A stretch of 47,206 nt of DNA, taken from Rhodospirillaceae bacterium. GTDB taxonomy: Bacteria > Pseudomonadota > Alphaproteobacteria > Rhodospirillales > Rhodospirillaceae. Location of the stretch: positions 1 to 47,206 of the forward strand of contig SCTM01000078.1 in NCBI GenBank assembly GCA_004297485.1, given 5' to 3'. The notes beneath the pieces are model-generated. The model did not search any database, had not been told where the DNA came from, and saw only the letters and a program-made list of their open reading frames with translations. The position numbers and the translations under genes were made by a program. Shown one piece after another: positions 34,310 to 43,339 of this stretch (position 1 is its first letter; each line of letters starts with the position of its first letter).

Positions 34310-34802
34310 GGATTCCCCCACCGGAGGGCGTCGTGCGGGCGGCATCGCCCAACGAGTCGCGCGCCTGTGGGGTGGAGGCGATGGGGAGGCCGTCAGCCCT
34401 TGGATGCCGAAGGATGCGCGCTATCCCCGTCTGCGCGGGTTGGATGTCTCCGCGATGGGACTGGCGCGCCAATCGGGTCTTTATGCGTGTTGGCACTTGG
34501 GCGTGCGCCCACAGTGGGTACGCGTCGGGGCGGCGATGGATCTCGGTGCTGCGATCATGCACCTTCAGCAGCACAAAGAGATCGTCGGCTATGACGCCAA
34601 TGGCGGCCTATTCGTTGCGTGGGCGTTCCTTCCGGCGGCAGAGTTACCCGGAGCCGTCGCCTATTTGGCCGCGCAGTTGAACCCGGTCCTGCAGACGCTC
34701 ATTGTTGTTGGCGAGATCGCGGCCGCGGCGACAGGCACGACATTTGTCTTCCCGCCGGGCACACATCTCGCTGTACCGCCGGCCGACAAATCTCAACCCT
34801 GA
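34287..34802 (+). CDS. Uncharacterised protein, last gene after lptG-PAP2
   Basis: A 171-residue protein I do not recognise. ATG 34287 (MAHQPPHRDS) starts inside the end of the PAP2 gene. The N-terminal 30 residues are Gly/Arg-rich; the rest is a compact alpha/beta pattern with LDVSAMGLARQSGLYACWHLG, MDLGAAIMHLQQHKEI and AVAYLAAQLNPVLQTLIVVGE. No signal peptide, membrane helix, cysteine motif or catalytic signature is evident. Coding character is supported by the GC-rich third positions and the overlap with the preceding gene. It may act with the PAP2 phosphatase or be a small cytosolic binding protein. Confidence 0.7.
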   Translation: MAHQPPHRDSPTGGRRAGGIAQRVARLWGGGDGEAVSPWMPKDARYPRLRGLDVSAMGLARQSGLYACWHLGVRPQWVRVGAAMDLGAAIMHLQQHKEIVGYDANGGLFVAWAFLPAAELPGAVAYLAAQLNPVLQTLIVVGEIAAAATGTTFVFPPGTHLAVPPADKSQP

Positions 34803-35106
34803 GGTTCATGACGTTGGAATGCCCGGATTTATTCCTGCCGGTGTGCAATTTGGTATAGTTTCTATTTCTGACCTTCGGCATCAGAGGCATGGAAAGCTGC
34901 TGGTGCACGTATGATAATTGTCACGATGAATTGACGCGCAGGCGCTCCATTATCGGCGCTTGCTATCGATCAGTTTTCAGCGCGCGCGAAAACTGAAAGT
35001 CCGTATCTCAGCTCCGATTCAGCTTCTCTCGTAAGCAACAGCTTCAACATCCCGATCCACAACGGCACGTGTGCTCGCGGTGCGGCGGGAGAAAGGTTTG
35101 AAGACC
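34803..35106. other. Intergenic region upstream of the type III PKS
   Basis: 304 bp without a convincing gene. It is AT-richer than the surroundings (34830-34930) and carries a strong inverted repeat at 34970-34996, annotated separately. A TTGACG at 34931-34936 lacks a good -10 at standard spacing. It is the probable promoter region of the PKS-methyltransferase pair. Confidence 0.5.
34970..34996. promoter_or_regulatory. Perfect 9-bp inverted repeat, candidate operator of the PKS gene
   Basis: TCAGTTTTC and GAAAACTGA flank a 9-nt GC-alternating centre (AGCGCGCGC). The repeat is 110 bp upstream of the PKS start. Both arms are perfect. It could be a regulator site or an RNA hairpin; no T-run follows on the plus strand, so a terminator for the upstream gene is unlikely. 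Confidence 0.45.
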
Positions 35107-36246
35107 ATGAATGTCGATCTCTCGGTACTGCCCATCGATCGGACCATTGCACGCGTTGGCCTACAACCGGCGACGCCTGTCCTCATCCATGGCGTGGCGT
35201 CCGCCTATCCGTCCTTTGTCTTCCAGCAGGACGAGATCATGGCGCAGGCGCAGCAGGTTTTTGCGACCCGTCCGCAGCTGATGGAGCGCATGAACAAGAG
35301 CTATGACAATGCCGGCGTCAAAACCCGGAACTCATGCGTTCCGCTGTCGTGGTATCAGAGCTCACATGGCTGGCCCGAGCGCGCGCGCCTGTTCGAGGAG
35401 AACGCGGTGGCGCTGCTGACGGCGGCGGGACGGGACGTGCTTGCGGCCGCCGGTGTCGCGGCTTCGGATGTTGCCGCCACCGTCACCGTGTCATCCACCG
35501 GCATCGTGACGCCGAGCCTCGACTCACTTCTTCAGGCGCCGCTGGGCTTGGCGCCTACGGTTCAGCGTCTGCCGGTTTTCGGACTGGGCTGCGCCGGCGG
35601 TGTGATTGGTTTGTCGCGCGCGGCGGCTCTCGCCCGTGCCATGCCGGGGCGCTGGATCTTGTTCATGTGCACCGAGTTGTGCGGTCTGAACTTCCGGGCC
35701 GATGACGACAGCAAATCCAATGTCATCGCATCGACGCTGTTTGGCGACGGCGCGGCGGCGATTGTCCTGCGCGCCGGAGAAGGTGATGCAAGCGACGTGG
35801 CTGATGTGGCGCCCGGGCGTGTCGTGCTCCACGCGTGGGGCGAACACACTTGGCCGGACACCCGCGACATCATGGGGTGGCGAGTCGAGGACGACGGGCT
35901 TGCCGTGATCTTCTCACGCCATATTCCGTCCCTGGTCCGGGATCACATGCGGCCGGTGACCGATGCGTTTCTCGCCTCGCTTGGCATGACCCACGCCGAT
36001 CTCGACGGTCTTATTGTCCATCCCGGCGGCGAGAAGGTTCTTGCCGCCCTAGAGGAAGTCTATGCGCTTGCTCCCAACGATATGGCGGATGCCCGCGCCG
36101 TGCTCGCCGAACACGGCAACATGTCGGCGGTGACGGTTCTGGCGGTATTACAGCGGGCGCTGGAGCGTGGCCGGACCGGGCGCCACCTCATGCTTGCCCT
36201 TGGGCCGGGATTTTCCGTCGGCATGTGCCTGGTCGATTTATTGTGA
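35107..36246 (+). CDS. Type III polyketide synthase (chalcone/stilbene synthase family)
   Basis: A 379-residue homodimeric ketosynthase that extends an acyl-CoA starter with malonyl-CoA. The catalytic triad is Cys162 (GLGCAGG), His305 (IVHPGGEKVL) and Asn338 (EHGNMS); the C-terminal GPGFSVGM loop is present. ATG 35107 is taken as the start. It is 15 bp upstream of an ICMT-like methyltransferase. PKS plus such a methyltransferase is the layout of the Bacillus BpsA-BpsB pair that makes alkylpyrone methyl ethers, and of alkylresorcinol systems. A long-chain alkylpyrone or alkylresorcinol product is therefore likely, but starter, chain length and cyclisation cannot be read from sequence. Confidence 0.92.
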   Translation: MNVDLSVLPIDRTIARVGLQPATPVLIHGVASAYPSFVFQQDEIMAQAQQVFATRPQLMERMNKSYDNAGVKTRNSCVPLSWYQSSHGWPERARLFEENAVALLTAAGRDVLAAAGVAASDVAATVTVSSTGIVTPSLDSLLQAPLGLAPTVQRLPVFGLGCAGGVIGLSRAAALARAMPGRWILFMCTELCGLNFRADDDSKSNVIASTLFGDGAAAIVLRAGEGDASDVADVAPGRVVLHAWGEHTWPDTRDIMGWRVEDDGLAVIFSRHIPSLVRDHMRPVTDAFLASLGMTHADLDGLIVHPGGEKVLAALEEVYALAPNDMADARAVLAEHGNMSAVTVLAVLQRALERGRTGRHLMLALGPGFSVGMCLVDLL

Positions 36247-36261
36247 CCGACCGTCCGTAAC

Positions 36262-36810
36262 ATGGGGCTGTGGCGGACTCTTGAGGTGCCGGCGTGGCTG
36301 CCCTGGACGATTCTTGTCCTGGTGGCGGCGCAGCGGTTTTTGGAACTTCTGATCTCCCGCCGCAACACGGCTCGGCTGCTGGCCCAGGGCGCGCGGGAAG
36401 TGGCCGGAGGCCATTATCCGCTGCTCATCGGGCTGCATGTGCTTTGGCTGGGAGCCTTGGCGCTTTGGATGTGGCCGCGTCCGCCGGTTCTCAACGTCCC
36501 GTGCACGGGCGCGTATATCCTGCTTCAAGCAGCGCGAGCGTGGACCATGCTCTCGCTTGGCCCCTATTGGACCACGCGGATCATAACCCTGCCTGGTGCG
36601 CCGCTGGTACGGCGAGGGCCTTACCGGTTTATACGCCACCCCAACTACGCGATCGTCATTCTTGAGGTCGCTGTACTGCCGTTGGCGCTTGGGGCGTGGC
36701 CGGTGGCGGTTGTATTTTCGCCGCTCAACGCAATCGTTCTCGGCATTCGCATTCGCGCCGAAAATGCCGCCCTGGCGGGTCGCGCCGCCGTTGCAAGCGC
36801 GACAAGCTGA
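36262..36810 (+). CDS. ICMT-like integral-membrane methyltransferase
   Basis: A 182-residue membrane protein with about four to five helices. The SAM-binding motif GPYRFIRHPNY is at 119-129, followed by a helical hairpin and the RAENAAL tail, as in isoprenylcysteine carboxyl methyltransferase homologues. Directly behind a type III PKS, such proteins O-methylate alkylpyrones (BpsB in Bacillus subtilis). It is probably co-transcribed with the PKS. It is convergent with the DHA2 transporter gene, stopping 6 bp away. Confidence 0.88.
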   Translation: MGLWRTLEVPAWLPWTILVLVAAQRFLELLISRRNTARLLAQGAREVAGGHYPLLIGLHVLWLGALALWMWPRPPVLNVPCTGAYILLQAARAWTMLSLGPYWTTRIITLPGAPLVRRGPYRFIRHPNYAIVILEVAVLPLALGAWPVAVVFSPLNAIVLGIRIRAENAALAGRAAVASATS

Positions 36811-36815
36811 AATGA

Positions 36816-38369
36816 TCACGCAGGCGAGTCGCCTGACCGGGATATAAAAGGCAGCGCCACCAGTGAAGCCGTGACCAAAATACCGAGCACCAGCCATGCC
36901 TCGTTGAAGCTTGCCGTCGCGGCCGCGTGCTGGACGAGCGGCTCCAGCATCTGACGGGTCGTCTCGTCGATTGGACCTATGGGCTTGCCCGTGAAGCGGT
37001 CCAAGGGAAGGCCGACGAAGGCGGCTGTGGCCCGGTCGCCGGCCTGCAGGCGGGCGACAATGGCTGCTACATGCTGCGCCGGACGATTTTCGATGATGGT
37101 GTCGATCATCGCCAAGCCGACGGCGCCGCCGATGTTGCGCATGAGATTGAACAGGGCCGAGGCTTGCGCGACGCGCTCCGGCGGCAATCGGCCTAGAGCG
37201 AGCCGTGTCGTCGGCAACAGACATAGGAGCAGGCCGGCGCCGCGGAGAACTTGCGGCGGTACCAGTGCCTGGAAGTCCCACGTCGGCGTGGACCGGGCGT
37301 TGATGAAAAGACCGGCGGCGAACAATCCGTATCCGAGAAACGTCAGGCCGCGCGGTGCATATCGCCGTTCGAGGACTGTGGCGAACGGCGCGGTCAAAAG
37401 CTGGGTCGCGCCGGTCACCATCATGATGGTGCCGATCTCCAACGGTCCGTGATCACGAACCACGCCGAGGTAAAGCGGCAGTAGATACGTGGCGCCAAAC
37501 AGCGCCATGCCGAGCATGAAACTGAACCACGCGCCGATGGCGAAATCCCGATCGCGAAAAATATCCAGCTCGATCAGCGGCTGTGTCGCGCGGAGGCTTC
37601 GCCGCACCAGGTTGTAGCCGCTGACCGCGCAGACGACGGCGAGCGCGAGCGCGCCCGTGCTGGACCATCCCAATCGTGGGGATTCCTTGAGTGTCAGCTC
37701 CAGAGTTGCGAGGAAGGTAACCGCAAGTCCGAGTGTGATGAGATCGATACGCCGCAGGCGCGCCCAATCGGGAAGATCAATCTGTACCCACCTTGCCACG
37801 GCGCCGACGGCGATCAGCCCCGGTGCGATGTTGATGAGGAACAGCCAGTGCCACGATAGATTTTCCGTGATCCACCCGCCGATGAAGGGGCCGATGGTCG
37901 GGGCCAGCATGGCGCAGCTGCCCGCAATCCCTGTGGCCAGGGCCTGGCGTTGCGGCGGAAACATCAGGAAGGCTGCCGAGAATACCGCCGGGATCAAGAC
38001 GCCCCCGAACAGACCTTGGATGAAACGGAAGGTGTAAAGAACCGGGTAGCTCTCCGATGCCGCGCAAGCGGCGCTGGCAAGGACGAAGCCCGCCAGTCCG
38101 ATCGCATACAGCCAGCGGGTGGATGTGGCCCGGGTAAGCCAGCCGGATATGGCGATGGCGATGACTTCGGCGATGAGGTAGGTGGTTTGAATATAGCTCA
38201 GACGGTTGGCGGGAATGTGCAGGTCGATCTGGATGTCGATGAGGGAGCTGGCGACAATCTGGATATCGAGAATCGCCAGAAACATTCCGACGGCCATGGC
38301 GATAAAGCCCAGCCAATCTTTCAGGCGGCCTGTCGCGGCCTGATCGGTCGCCCACCCGTCGTTCATCAT
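36816..38369 (-). CDS. DHA2-family (EmrB/QacA) MFS efflux permease
   Basis: A 517-residue permease with about 14 helices. Typical EmrB features include FLAILDIQIVASSL in helix 1, GWLTRATSTRWLY after helix 2 and the motif-C-like region GSCAMLAPTIGPFIGGWI. It exports hydrophobic compounds with proton import. No emrA-type adaptor or TetR regulator lies next to it. Its ATG overlaps the recX stop by four bases, an odd pairing. It is convergent with the PKS pair, so a role in exporting the polyketide is possible but not supported by shared transcription. Confidence 0.92.
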   Translation of the reverse strand: MMNDGWATDQAATGRLKDWLGFIAMAVGMFLAILDIQIVASSLIDIQIDLHIPANRLSYIQTTYLIAEVIAIAISGWLTRATSTRWLYAIGLAGFVLASAACAASESYPVLYTFRFIQGLFGGVLIPAVFSAAFLMFPPQRQALATGIAGSCAMLAPTIGPFIGGWITENLSWHWLFLINIAPGLIAVGAVARWVQIDLPDWARLRRIDLITLGLAVTFLATLELTLKESPRLGWSSTGALALAVVCAVSGYNLVRRSLRATQPLIELDIFRDRDFAIGAWFSFMLGMALFGATYLLPLYLGVVRDHGPLEIGTIMMVTGATQLLTAPFATVLERRYAPRGLTFLGYGLFAAGLFINARSTPTWDFQALVPPQVLRGAGLLLCLLPTTRLALGRLPPERVAQASALFNLMRNIGGAVGLAMIDTIIENRPAQHVAAIVARLQAGDRATAAFVGLPLDRFTGKPIGPIDETTRQMLEPLVQHAAATASFNEAWLVLGILVTASLVALPFISRSGDSPA

Positions 38370-38977
38370 GTTTCGTCGACCGGTGTGTCCGGCGCTTGGG
38401 CGAGGACGCGCCGCGCCACATCGAGGCTGAATCCGGCACGGGCGAGCGTGCCGAGATCTTTCTGGTGTGCTGCGCGGTCGGCGGCAATCTCACGAAACGG
38501 GCCCAACTTGCGCCGCCGGGCATAGGCGAGCGCCGCTCGTAGTGTCGCATCGCCACCGTCAGCCGTGAGACTCGTTTGGTCCAGAACCGCGTCGATCGTG
38601 GCGGGCTCCACGCCCTTGGTCCTCAACTTGGCGCGAATGACGCCCGGACTTTTCCCCAGTTGACGTAACATCCGCGCCTGGCCCTCGGCATAGGCGAGAT
38701 CGCTCAGCATTCCGTTGGCCGTGAGCCGGGCGATCAGGCGATCTATCCATATCCTTGCTTCTGCCCGGCTTGCCCCACGGGTTTCCGATTGCGGATCAAT
38801 GCTGCGTTCGGCACGACGCGTGAGCACGCGCCGCAGATGCGCGGCCGTCGTGCTGAAACGTTGCAGATAGAAGATAGCAATGTTCTCCAACCGCCGTTCG
38901 GTCATGGGCCGTGCCACCGGGCGTTGTCTACGCGTAGCCGGCGCTGATGTGGTGGGCGGCTTGGATTTACGCGGCAT
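38366..38977 (-). CDS. recX: RecX-family regulatory protein
   Basis: A 203-residue all-helical protein of the RecX family, which modulates RecA filaments. Three-helix repeats are visible (ENIAIFYLQRFSTTAAHLRR, IDRLIARLTANGMLSDLAYA, GKSPGVIRAKLRTKGVEPATI). recA is not adjacent. ATG 38977 is chosen (MPRKSKPP, basic tail). The in-frame upstream extension to about 39052 is encoded by a palindromic repeat and is not considered real; an internal ATG at 38905 is another candidate. No strong ribosome site is seen. Confidence 0.85.
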   Translation of the reverse strand: MPRKSKPPTTSAPATRRQRPVARPMTERRLENIAIFYLQRFSTTAAHLRRVLTRRAERSIDPQSETRGASRAEARIWIDRLIARLTANGMLSDLAYAEGQARMLRQLGKSPGVIRAKLRTKGVEPATIDAVLDQTSLTADGGDATLRAALAYARRRKLGPFREIAADRAAHQKDLGTLARAGFSLDVARRVLAQAPDTPVDET

Positions 38978-38990
38978 GACGGCGGGCACT

Positions 38991-39066
38991 CTAGTGGAGC
39001 GGATTAGACATTCGCGAACCAGGCAACCGCGGGACGGCGCAGCGAATGTCAAATCCAGAGCCCCAC
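38991..39066. repeat. Palindromic intergenic repeat, copy 2 (CTAGTGG family)
   Basis: The left end reads CTAGTGGAGCGGATT then AGACATTCGC; the right end reads GCGAATGTCA then AATCCAGAGCCCCAC. Ends match copies 1 and 3, while the centre differs (GGCAACCGCGGGACGG). It lies just upstream of recX and covers its promoter side. Confidence 0.8.
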
Positions 39067-39082
39067 GAGAACCTAAATATTG

Positions 39083-39155
39083 CTAGTGGTCCTTTGATTC
39101 TAACATTCGCAAGACAGGCTGTCGAACCGGGACGTGAATGTTAGAATCCGATCAC
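39083..39155. repeat. Palindromic intergenic repeat, copy 3 (CTAGTGG family)
   Basis: The left end is CTAGTGGTCCTTTGATTC then TAACATTCGC; the right end is GTGAATGTTA then GAATCCGATCAC. Its centre, read on the minus strand, carries GGTTCGACAGCCTG, close to the centre of copy 1, so it lies inverted relative to copy 1. It sits 16 bp from copy 2, making a tandem pair between recX and the ABC permease gene. Confidence 0.8.
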
Positions 39156-39210
39156 GCGTGGCTTCAAGAACCGCTTGCTTGAAATCGGCGACCGGCATAC
39201 GGATGACGCT

Positions 39211-40056
39211 ATGAACACTGAGTCTATTTCCTTCAATCGGCCGCTTTCGACGCCCCCGGCATTCGACGTGCCGCCGCCCCGGACCATCGGTTCCGTCAAT
39301 TGGCGCGGCATGTGGGAGCTCTATCTCAAGGAAGTGCGGCGTTTCAGAAAAGTGATCCTGCAGACCATCGCGGCGCCGGCCATCACCGGCCTGATGTTTC
39401 TTCTGGTGATGAAATACGCTTACGGCCGAAATACCGCGTTGGTTGCCGGCTATCCCTTTGCCGATTTTCTCGTCCCCGGCCTCGTCATCATGGCCATGGT
39501 CCAGAATGCTTTCGCCAATAGCTCGACGTCGATTCTGGGAGCGAAGGTCCAAGGCAATATCGTTGACGTCTTGATGCCGCCCCTCAGCGCGCTTGAACTT
39601 ACCATCGGCTGGACGCTGGGTGGCGTCACGCGCGGTGCCGTCGTCGGCACTGCAACGCTGGTGACCATGAGTCCGTTCGCGGATCTCCACGTCTATAATC
39701 TCGGGTTGATCCTGTTCCATGGTCTCGCCGGTTGCCTGATGATGTCGACGGTTGGCGTGCTTTCCGGGATATGGGCGGAGAAGTTCGATCACATGGCGGC
39801 AGTGAGCAACTTTATTGTGACGCCGCTCACCTTCCTGTCAGGAACTTTCTATACCATCGACCGCTTGCCGCAGTGGGCACAACAATTGGCGCGCTTCAAT
39901 CCGTTCTTCTACAACATAGATGGTTTTCGCCACGGCTTCCTCGGCCATGAATCGAGCGATCCGGCCACCGGCATCGCCGTGATTACCGTCGTCAACGCCA
40001 TGCTGCTGATCTGGTGTTATCGCGTGGTCAAAAGCGGATATAAGCTTAAAGCCTGA
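39211..40056 (+). CDS. ABC-2 type transporter permease
   Basis: A 281-residue six-helix permease of the ABC-2 type (NodJ/DrrB-like). The family signature region FLVPGLVIMAMVQNAFANSS and the C-terminal NPFFYNIDGFRHGFLG are clear. Substrates of the group include lipo-oligosaccharides, polysaccharides and drugs. No ATP-binding partner is adjacent, although in this class ATPase and permease are usually neighbours. ATG 39211 is taken as the start. It lies 210 bp before argD on the same strand, in an arrangement seen in other alphaproteobacteria. Two palindromic repeats lie just upstream. Confidence 0.9.
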   Translation: MNTESISFNRPLSTPPAFDVPPPRTIGSVNWRGMWELYLKEVRRFRKVILQTIAAPAITGLMFLLVMKYAYGRNTALVAGYPFADFLVPGLVIMAMVQNAFANSSTSILGAKVQGNIVDVLMPPLSALELTIGWTLGGVTRGAVVGTATLVTMSPFADLHVYNLGLILFHGLAGCLMMSTVGVLSGIWAEKFDHMAAVSNFIVTPLTFLSGTFYTIDRLPQWAQQLARFNPFFYNIDGFRHGFLGHESSDPATGIAVITVVNAMLLIWCYRVVKSGYKLKA

Positions 40057-40136
40057 CTTTCCGCAGTGCGGCCGCATCGCTGTCACGAAACCGACAAACT
40101 GAGGTTTGGCGGCTTTGGCCAGCGCGCCGGACGCGG

Positions 40137-40164
40137 TTGACAAAAACATCGTTTGGCGTATCAA
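40137..40164 (+). promoter_or_regulatory. Candidate promoter for argD-argF-hslO
   Basis: TTGACA (40137-40142) is followed at 16 bp by TATCAA (40159-40164), a 4-of-6 match to TATAAT. It lies about 100 bp before the argD start, in an AT-richer part of the gap. The -35 match is perfect, the -10 moderate. Confidence 0.45.
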
Positions 40165-40266
40165 TATCAGCCGTCGGGTGGCCTTGTGCCGCCCTTATTT
40201 TTTTCCTCAGGGACCGGCAGGTCTTGTCATCAGGGTACCTTCGCCGGAGAGGCGGGGGGACGAGCA

Positions 40267-41442
40267 ATGAGCATTTCCGCTGTGATGCCGACCTATGCCC
40301 GGACCGATGTGGTTTTCGATCGGGGCGAAGGTGCGTGGCTTTATGCGACCGACGGCCGTCGTTTTCTCGACTTTGGCGGTGGGATCGCGGTCACGTCCCT
40401 GGGGCATGCCCACCCCCATCTGGTGGCGGCGCTGCAGGAGCAGGCGGCGAAGCTTTGGCACTGTTCAAATCTTTATCGTATTGCGGGACAGGAAAAGGTC
40501 GCCGCGCGTCTGGTCGCGAACTCCTTCGCGGACACTGTTTTCTTTTGCAACTCTGGCGCCGAGGCCATGGAGTGCGCGATCAAGATCGCGCGCCGGTTCC
40601 ACCAGGCCCAAGGTGCGAAAGACAAGTTTCGGGTGATCACCGCGCGCGGCGCTTTCCATGGCCGGACGCTGGCCACCATCTCGGCCGGCGGCCAGGAAAA
40701 GCACCTGGACGGGTTCGCGCCGAAAGTCGATGGCTTCGATCAGGTTGCTTTCGGCAATCTCAACGAGACACGGGCAGCCATAACGCCGCAGACCGCGGCC
40801 CTTGTCGTTGAACCGATTCAGGGCGAGGGCGGCATTATTCCGGCGGACCCGCAATACCTGCAGGGCCTGCGTCAGGTTGCCGATGAATTCGGTCTGCTGC
40901 TCATATTCGACGAAGTTCAGTGCGGGCTAGGGCGTACCGGCAAACTCTTCGCGTATGAATGGGCAGGGGTCACGCCCGACGTCATGGCCTTGGCCAAGGG
41001 TTTGGGCGGCGGCTTTCCGGTCGGTGCCTGCCTGGCTACGGAACGGGCGGCCCAGTTCATGACTCCTGGAACCCATGGCTCGACTTTCGGTGGCAATCCA
41101 TTGGCCATGTCCGCCGCGAGTGCGGTGCTGGATGTCATGTTGGCGGATGGATTTCACGATCGGACGACGCGGATCGCCGATCATTTCTGGACGCAGCTGA
41201 GGCCGCTGGTGGCCAAGCATTCCGGTGTTTTCGCCGAGGTTCGCGGCAAGGGGCTGATGATCGGCTTGAAGTGTAAGGTGCCCAACGGTGACGTGATTGC
41301 CCGGGCCATGGACAACGGCCTGCTGGCGGTGGCGGGCGGGGACAATGTGATCCGGTTACTGCCGTCGCTTCTGATCGGCGAGGCCGAGGTCGATGCGGCC
41401 GTGGCGATTCTCGATCGTACGGCCACCGAGCTGGCAGCCTGA
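40267..41442 (+). CDS. argD: Acetylornithine aminotransferase
   Basis: A 391-residue class III PLP aminotransferase that converts N-acetylglutamate semialdehyde to N-acetylornithine, and possibly acts in the diaminopimelate branch as well. Hallmarks are [26 protein letters not shown], the cofactor Asp in [12 protein letters not shown] and the PLP lysine in [17 protein letters not shown] 40267 follows a GGGGGA stretch. It is 17 bp upstream of argF, so the two are co-transcribed. Complete. Confidence 0.96.
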   Translation: MSISAVMPTYARTDVVFDRGEGAWLYATDGRRFLDFGGGIAVTSLGHAHPHLVAALQEQAAKLWHCSNLYRIAGQEKVAARLVANSFADTVFFCNSGAEAMECAIKIARRFHQAQGAKDKFRVITARGAFHGRTLATISAGGQEKHLDGFAPKVDGFDQVAFGNLNETRAAITPQTAALVVEPIQGEGGIIPADPQYLQGLRQVADEFGLLLIFDEVQCGLGRTGKLFAYEWAGVTPDVMALAKGLGGGFPVGACLATERAAQFMTPGTHGSTFGGNPLAMSAASAVLDVMLADGFHDRTTRIADHFWTQLRPLVAKHSGVFAEVRGKGLMIGLKCKVPNGDVIARAMDNGLLAVAGGDNVIRLLPSLLIGEAEVDAAVAILDRTATELAA

Positions 41443-41459
41443 CGCAGGAGATGCCGCCG

Positions 41460-42371
41460 ATGAAAACCGCTCCAAAGCATTTTCTCGATCTCCACGAACT
41501 TCCCGCCGCCACGCTGCGCGAAATTCTGGACACGGCCGTAAAACTAAAGGCAGGCGGGCTTCGCGCTCCGGCTGCGTCGCCTCTCGCCGGACGGACGCTG
41601 GCGCTTCTGTTCGAGAAACCGTCAACCCGCACGCGCGTATCTTTTCAAGTCGGCATGCAGCAGCTGGGTGGTGCGGTGGTCTCTCTCTCGCCGCAGGATA
41701 CCCAATTGGGGCGCGGTGAGACGATTGCCGATACGGCCCAGGTTCTGTCGCGCTACGTTGACGCAATCATGATCCGAACCTCGGGTGTCGATAAGCTGCA
41801 CGAGCTGGCCCAATATGCGACTATTCCCGTGATCAACGGCCTGACCGATGCGTCCCATCCTTGTCAGATCATGGCCGACGTCATGACGTACGAACAACAC
41901 AAGGGTTCCATACGGGGCGCCGTTGTGACCTGGTCCGGCGATGGGAATAACGTTGCCAATAGTTGGATTCACGCCGCCGCGCAGTTCGCGTTTGAACTGC
42001 GCCTGGCATGCCCTGCCGGCCTGCCGCCGAGCGCGGATGCTGTTGCCTGGGCGCGAAGCCGGGGTGCAAAGGTCACGGTGACTACCGATCCCCTCGCGGC
42101 CGCGTGTGGTGCCGACTGTCTGGTGACCGACACCTGGGTATCCATGGGCGACAAGGCAGGCGATCGCCATGCGATTCTTGAACCCTTCCAGGTGAATGAA
42201 GCGCTTATGGCGGCGGCGAAGCCGGATGCATTGTTCATGCATTGCTTGCCCGCGCATCGCGGTGAAGAAGTGACCGCCGGTGTGATCGACGGACCGCGTT
42301 CGGTGGTTTGGGATGAAGCCGAGAACCGGCTCCATGCCCAAAAGGGAATTCTCCTATGGTGCCTGGGGTGA
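41460..42371 (+). CDS. argF: Ornithine carbamoyltransferase
   Basis: A 303-residue enzyme that forms citrulline from ornithine and carbamoyl phosphate. The carbamoyl-phosphate motif STRTR is at 55-59, with DASHPCQ and [12 protein letters not shown] completing the active site. AGGAG at 41446-41450 abuts an ATG at 41451, so the ATG at 41460, 9 nt away, is the likelier start. The gene overlaps the hslO start by 16 bp. Confidence 0.96.
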   Translation: MKTAPKHFLDLHELPAATLREILDTAVKLKAGGLRAPAASPLAGRTLALLFEKPSTRTRVSFQVGMQQLGGAVVSLSPQDTQLGRGETIADTAQVLSRYVDAIMIRTSGVDKLHELAQYATIPVINGLTDASHPCQIMADVMTYEQHKGSIRGAVVTWSGDGNNVANSWIHAAAQFAFELRLACPAGLPPSADAVAWARSRGAKVTVTTDPLAAACGADCLVTDTWVSMGDKAGDRHAILEPFQVNEALMAAAKPDALFMHCLPAHRGEEVTAGVIDGPRSVVWDEAENRLHAQKGILLWCLG

Positions 42372-43339
42372 AAGAGGCAGCTGTTACGCTTCAGTCCGGC
42401 GACGACCTCTGCCAACCCTTTCTCGTTTTCGGCGGTGTTTTCCGCGGGCGCCTCGTGCGACTGACTCAGGCGGCTTCCGAGATTCTACGGCGGCACGACG
42501 ATCCGGTACCGGTGGCGACGTTGTTGGCGGAGGCCATGGCCGCGGCGGTGGCGCTTGCCGGCGGGCTTAAATACGACGGGGTCTTTACCCTGCAAGTCCA
42601 GGGCGATGGCCCCGTGCATATGCTTGTGACCGATGTAACGTCCGGCGGCGGCGTGCGGGCGTGCGCCAAATTCGATCCCGACCGCCTTGCGGCGGAGCTG
42701 CGCGGGCGGCCGGACGGGTTCTCCCCTCGCTTGCTCGGGAACGGCCATCTCGCATTTACCGTCGACCAGGGACCCGATACGGAGCGTTATCAAGGGATCG
42801 TGGAATTAACCGGCGGGTCGTTGGCGGACTCGGTCCATCATTACTTCCGGCAATCGGAGCAATTGGCGTCGGCACTGAAGGTTGCCGTGGGTCGTCAGCC
42901 CACCCCGGACGGTGACGTGTGGACGGCCGGTGCGGTGCTCCTGCAGCAGATGCCGGAGGAGGGTGGCGAGAACCGTCCCGTCATGTCCGCCGACGAACGG
43001 GACGATGCCTGGCGCACCGCCGTTATCCTGCTTGGGAGTCTCAAGGACAGCGAACTTCTGGACGCGGGCTTAAGCCCCGAGCGGCTCCTGAACCGGATCT
43101 ATGGCACCGTCGGGATCAAGCCCCTGGCGCCACGGCCAGTCCGGGCGACGTGCCGTTGCTCGGCGGAACGCAGCATTCGCATTCTGGCATCATTTCCCGC
43201 CGCCGAGATTCGCAACTTTGCCACCGACGACGTCGTTTCTATGACGTGTGAATTTTGCCGGGAGGCTTATACTTTTACCCTGGCTGACGTTGCCGCCGTC
43301 GCCGATGCGGCGGCCGACCCTGGAAAGGGGAAAACATGA
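42356..43339 (+). CDS. hslO: Redox-regulated chaperone Hsp33
   Basis: A 327-residue cytosolic holdase activated by oxidation. The C-terminal zinc switch has Cys266-x-Cys268 and Cys298-x2-Cys301; oxidation and zinc release activate the protein. The N-terminal domain is typical ([21 protein letters not shown]). The ATG overlaps the end of argF, with AGGGA upstream; translation is likely coupled. The final four bases overlap the next gene. The argD-argF-hslO order is common in alphaproteobacteria. Confidence 0.95.
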   Translation: MVPGVKEAAVTLQSGDDLCQPFLVFGGVFRGRLVRLTQAASEILRRHDDPVPVATLLAEAMAAAVALAGGLKYDGVFTLQVQGDGPVHMLVTDVTSGGGVRACAKFDPDRLAAELRGRPDGFSPRLLGNGHLAFTVDQGPDTERYQGIVELTGGSLADSVHHYFRQSEQLASALKVAVGRQPTPDGDVWTAGAVLLQQMPEEGGENRPVMSADERDDAWRTAVILLGSLKDSELLDAGLSPERLLNRIYGTVGIKPLAPRPVRATCRCSAERSIRILASFPAAEIRNFATDDVVSMTCEFCREAYTFTLADVAAVADAAADPGKGKT

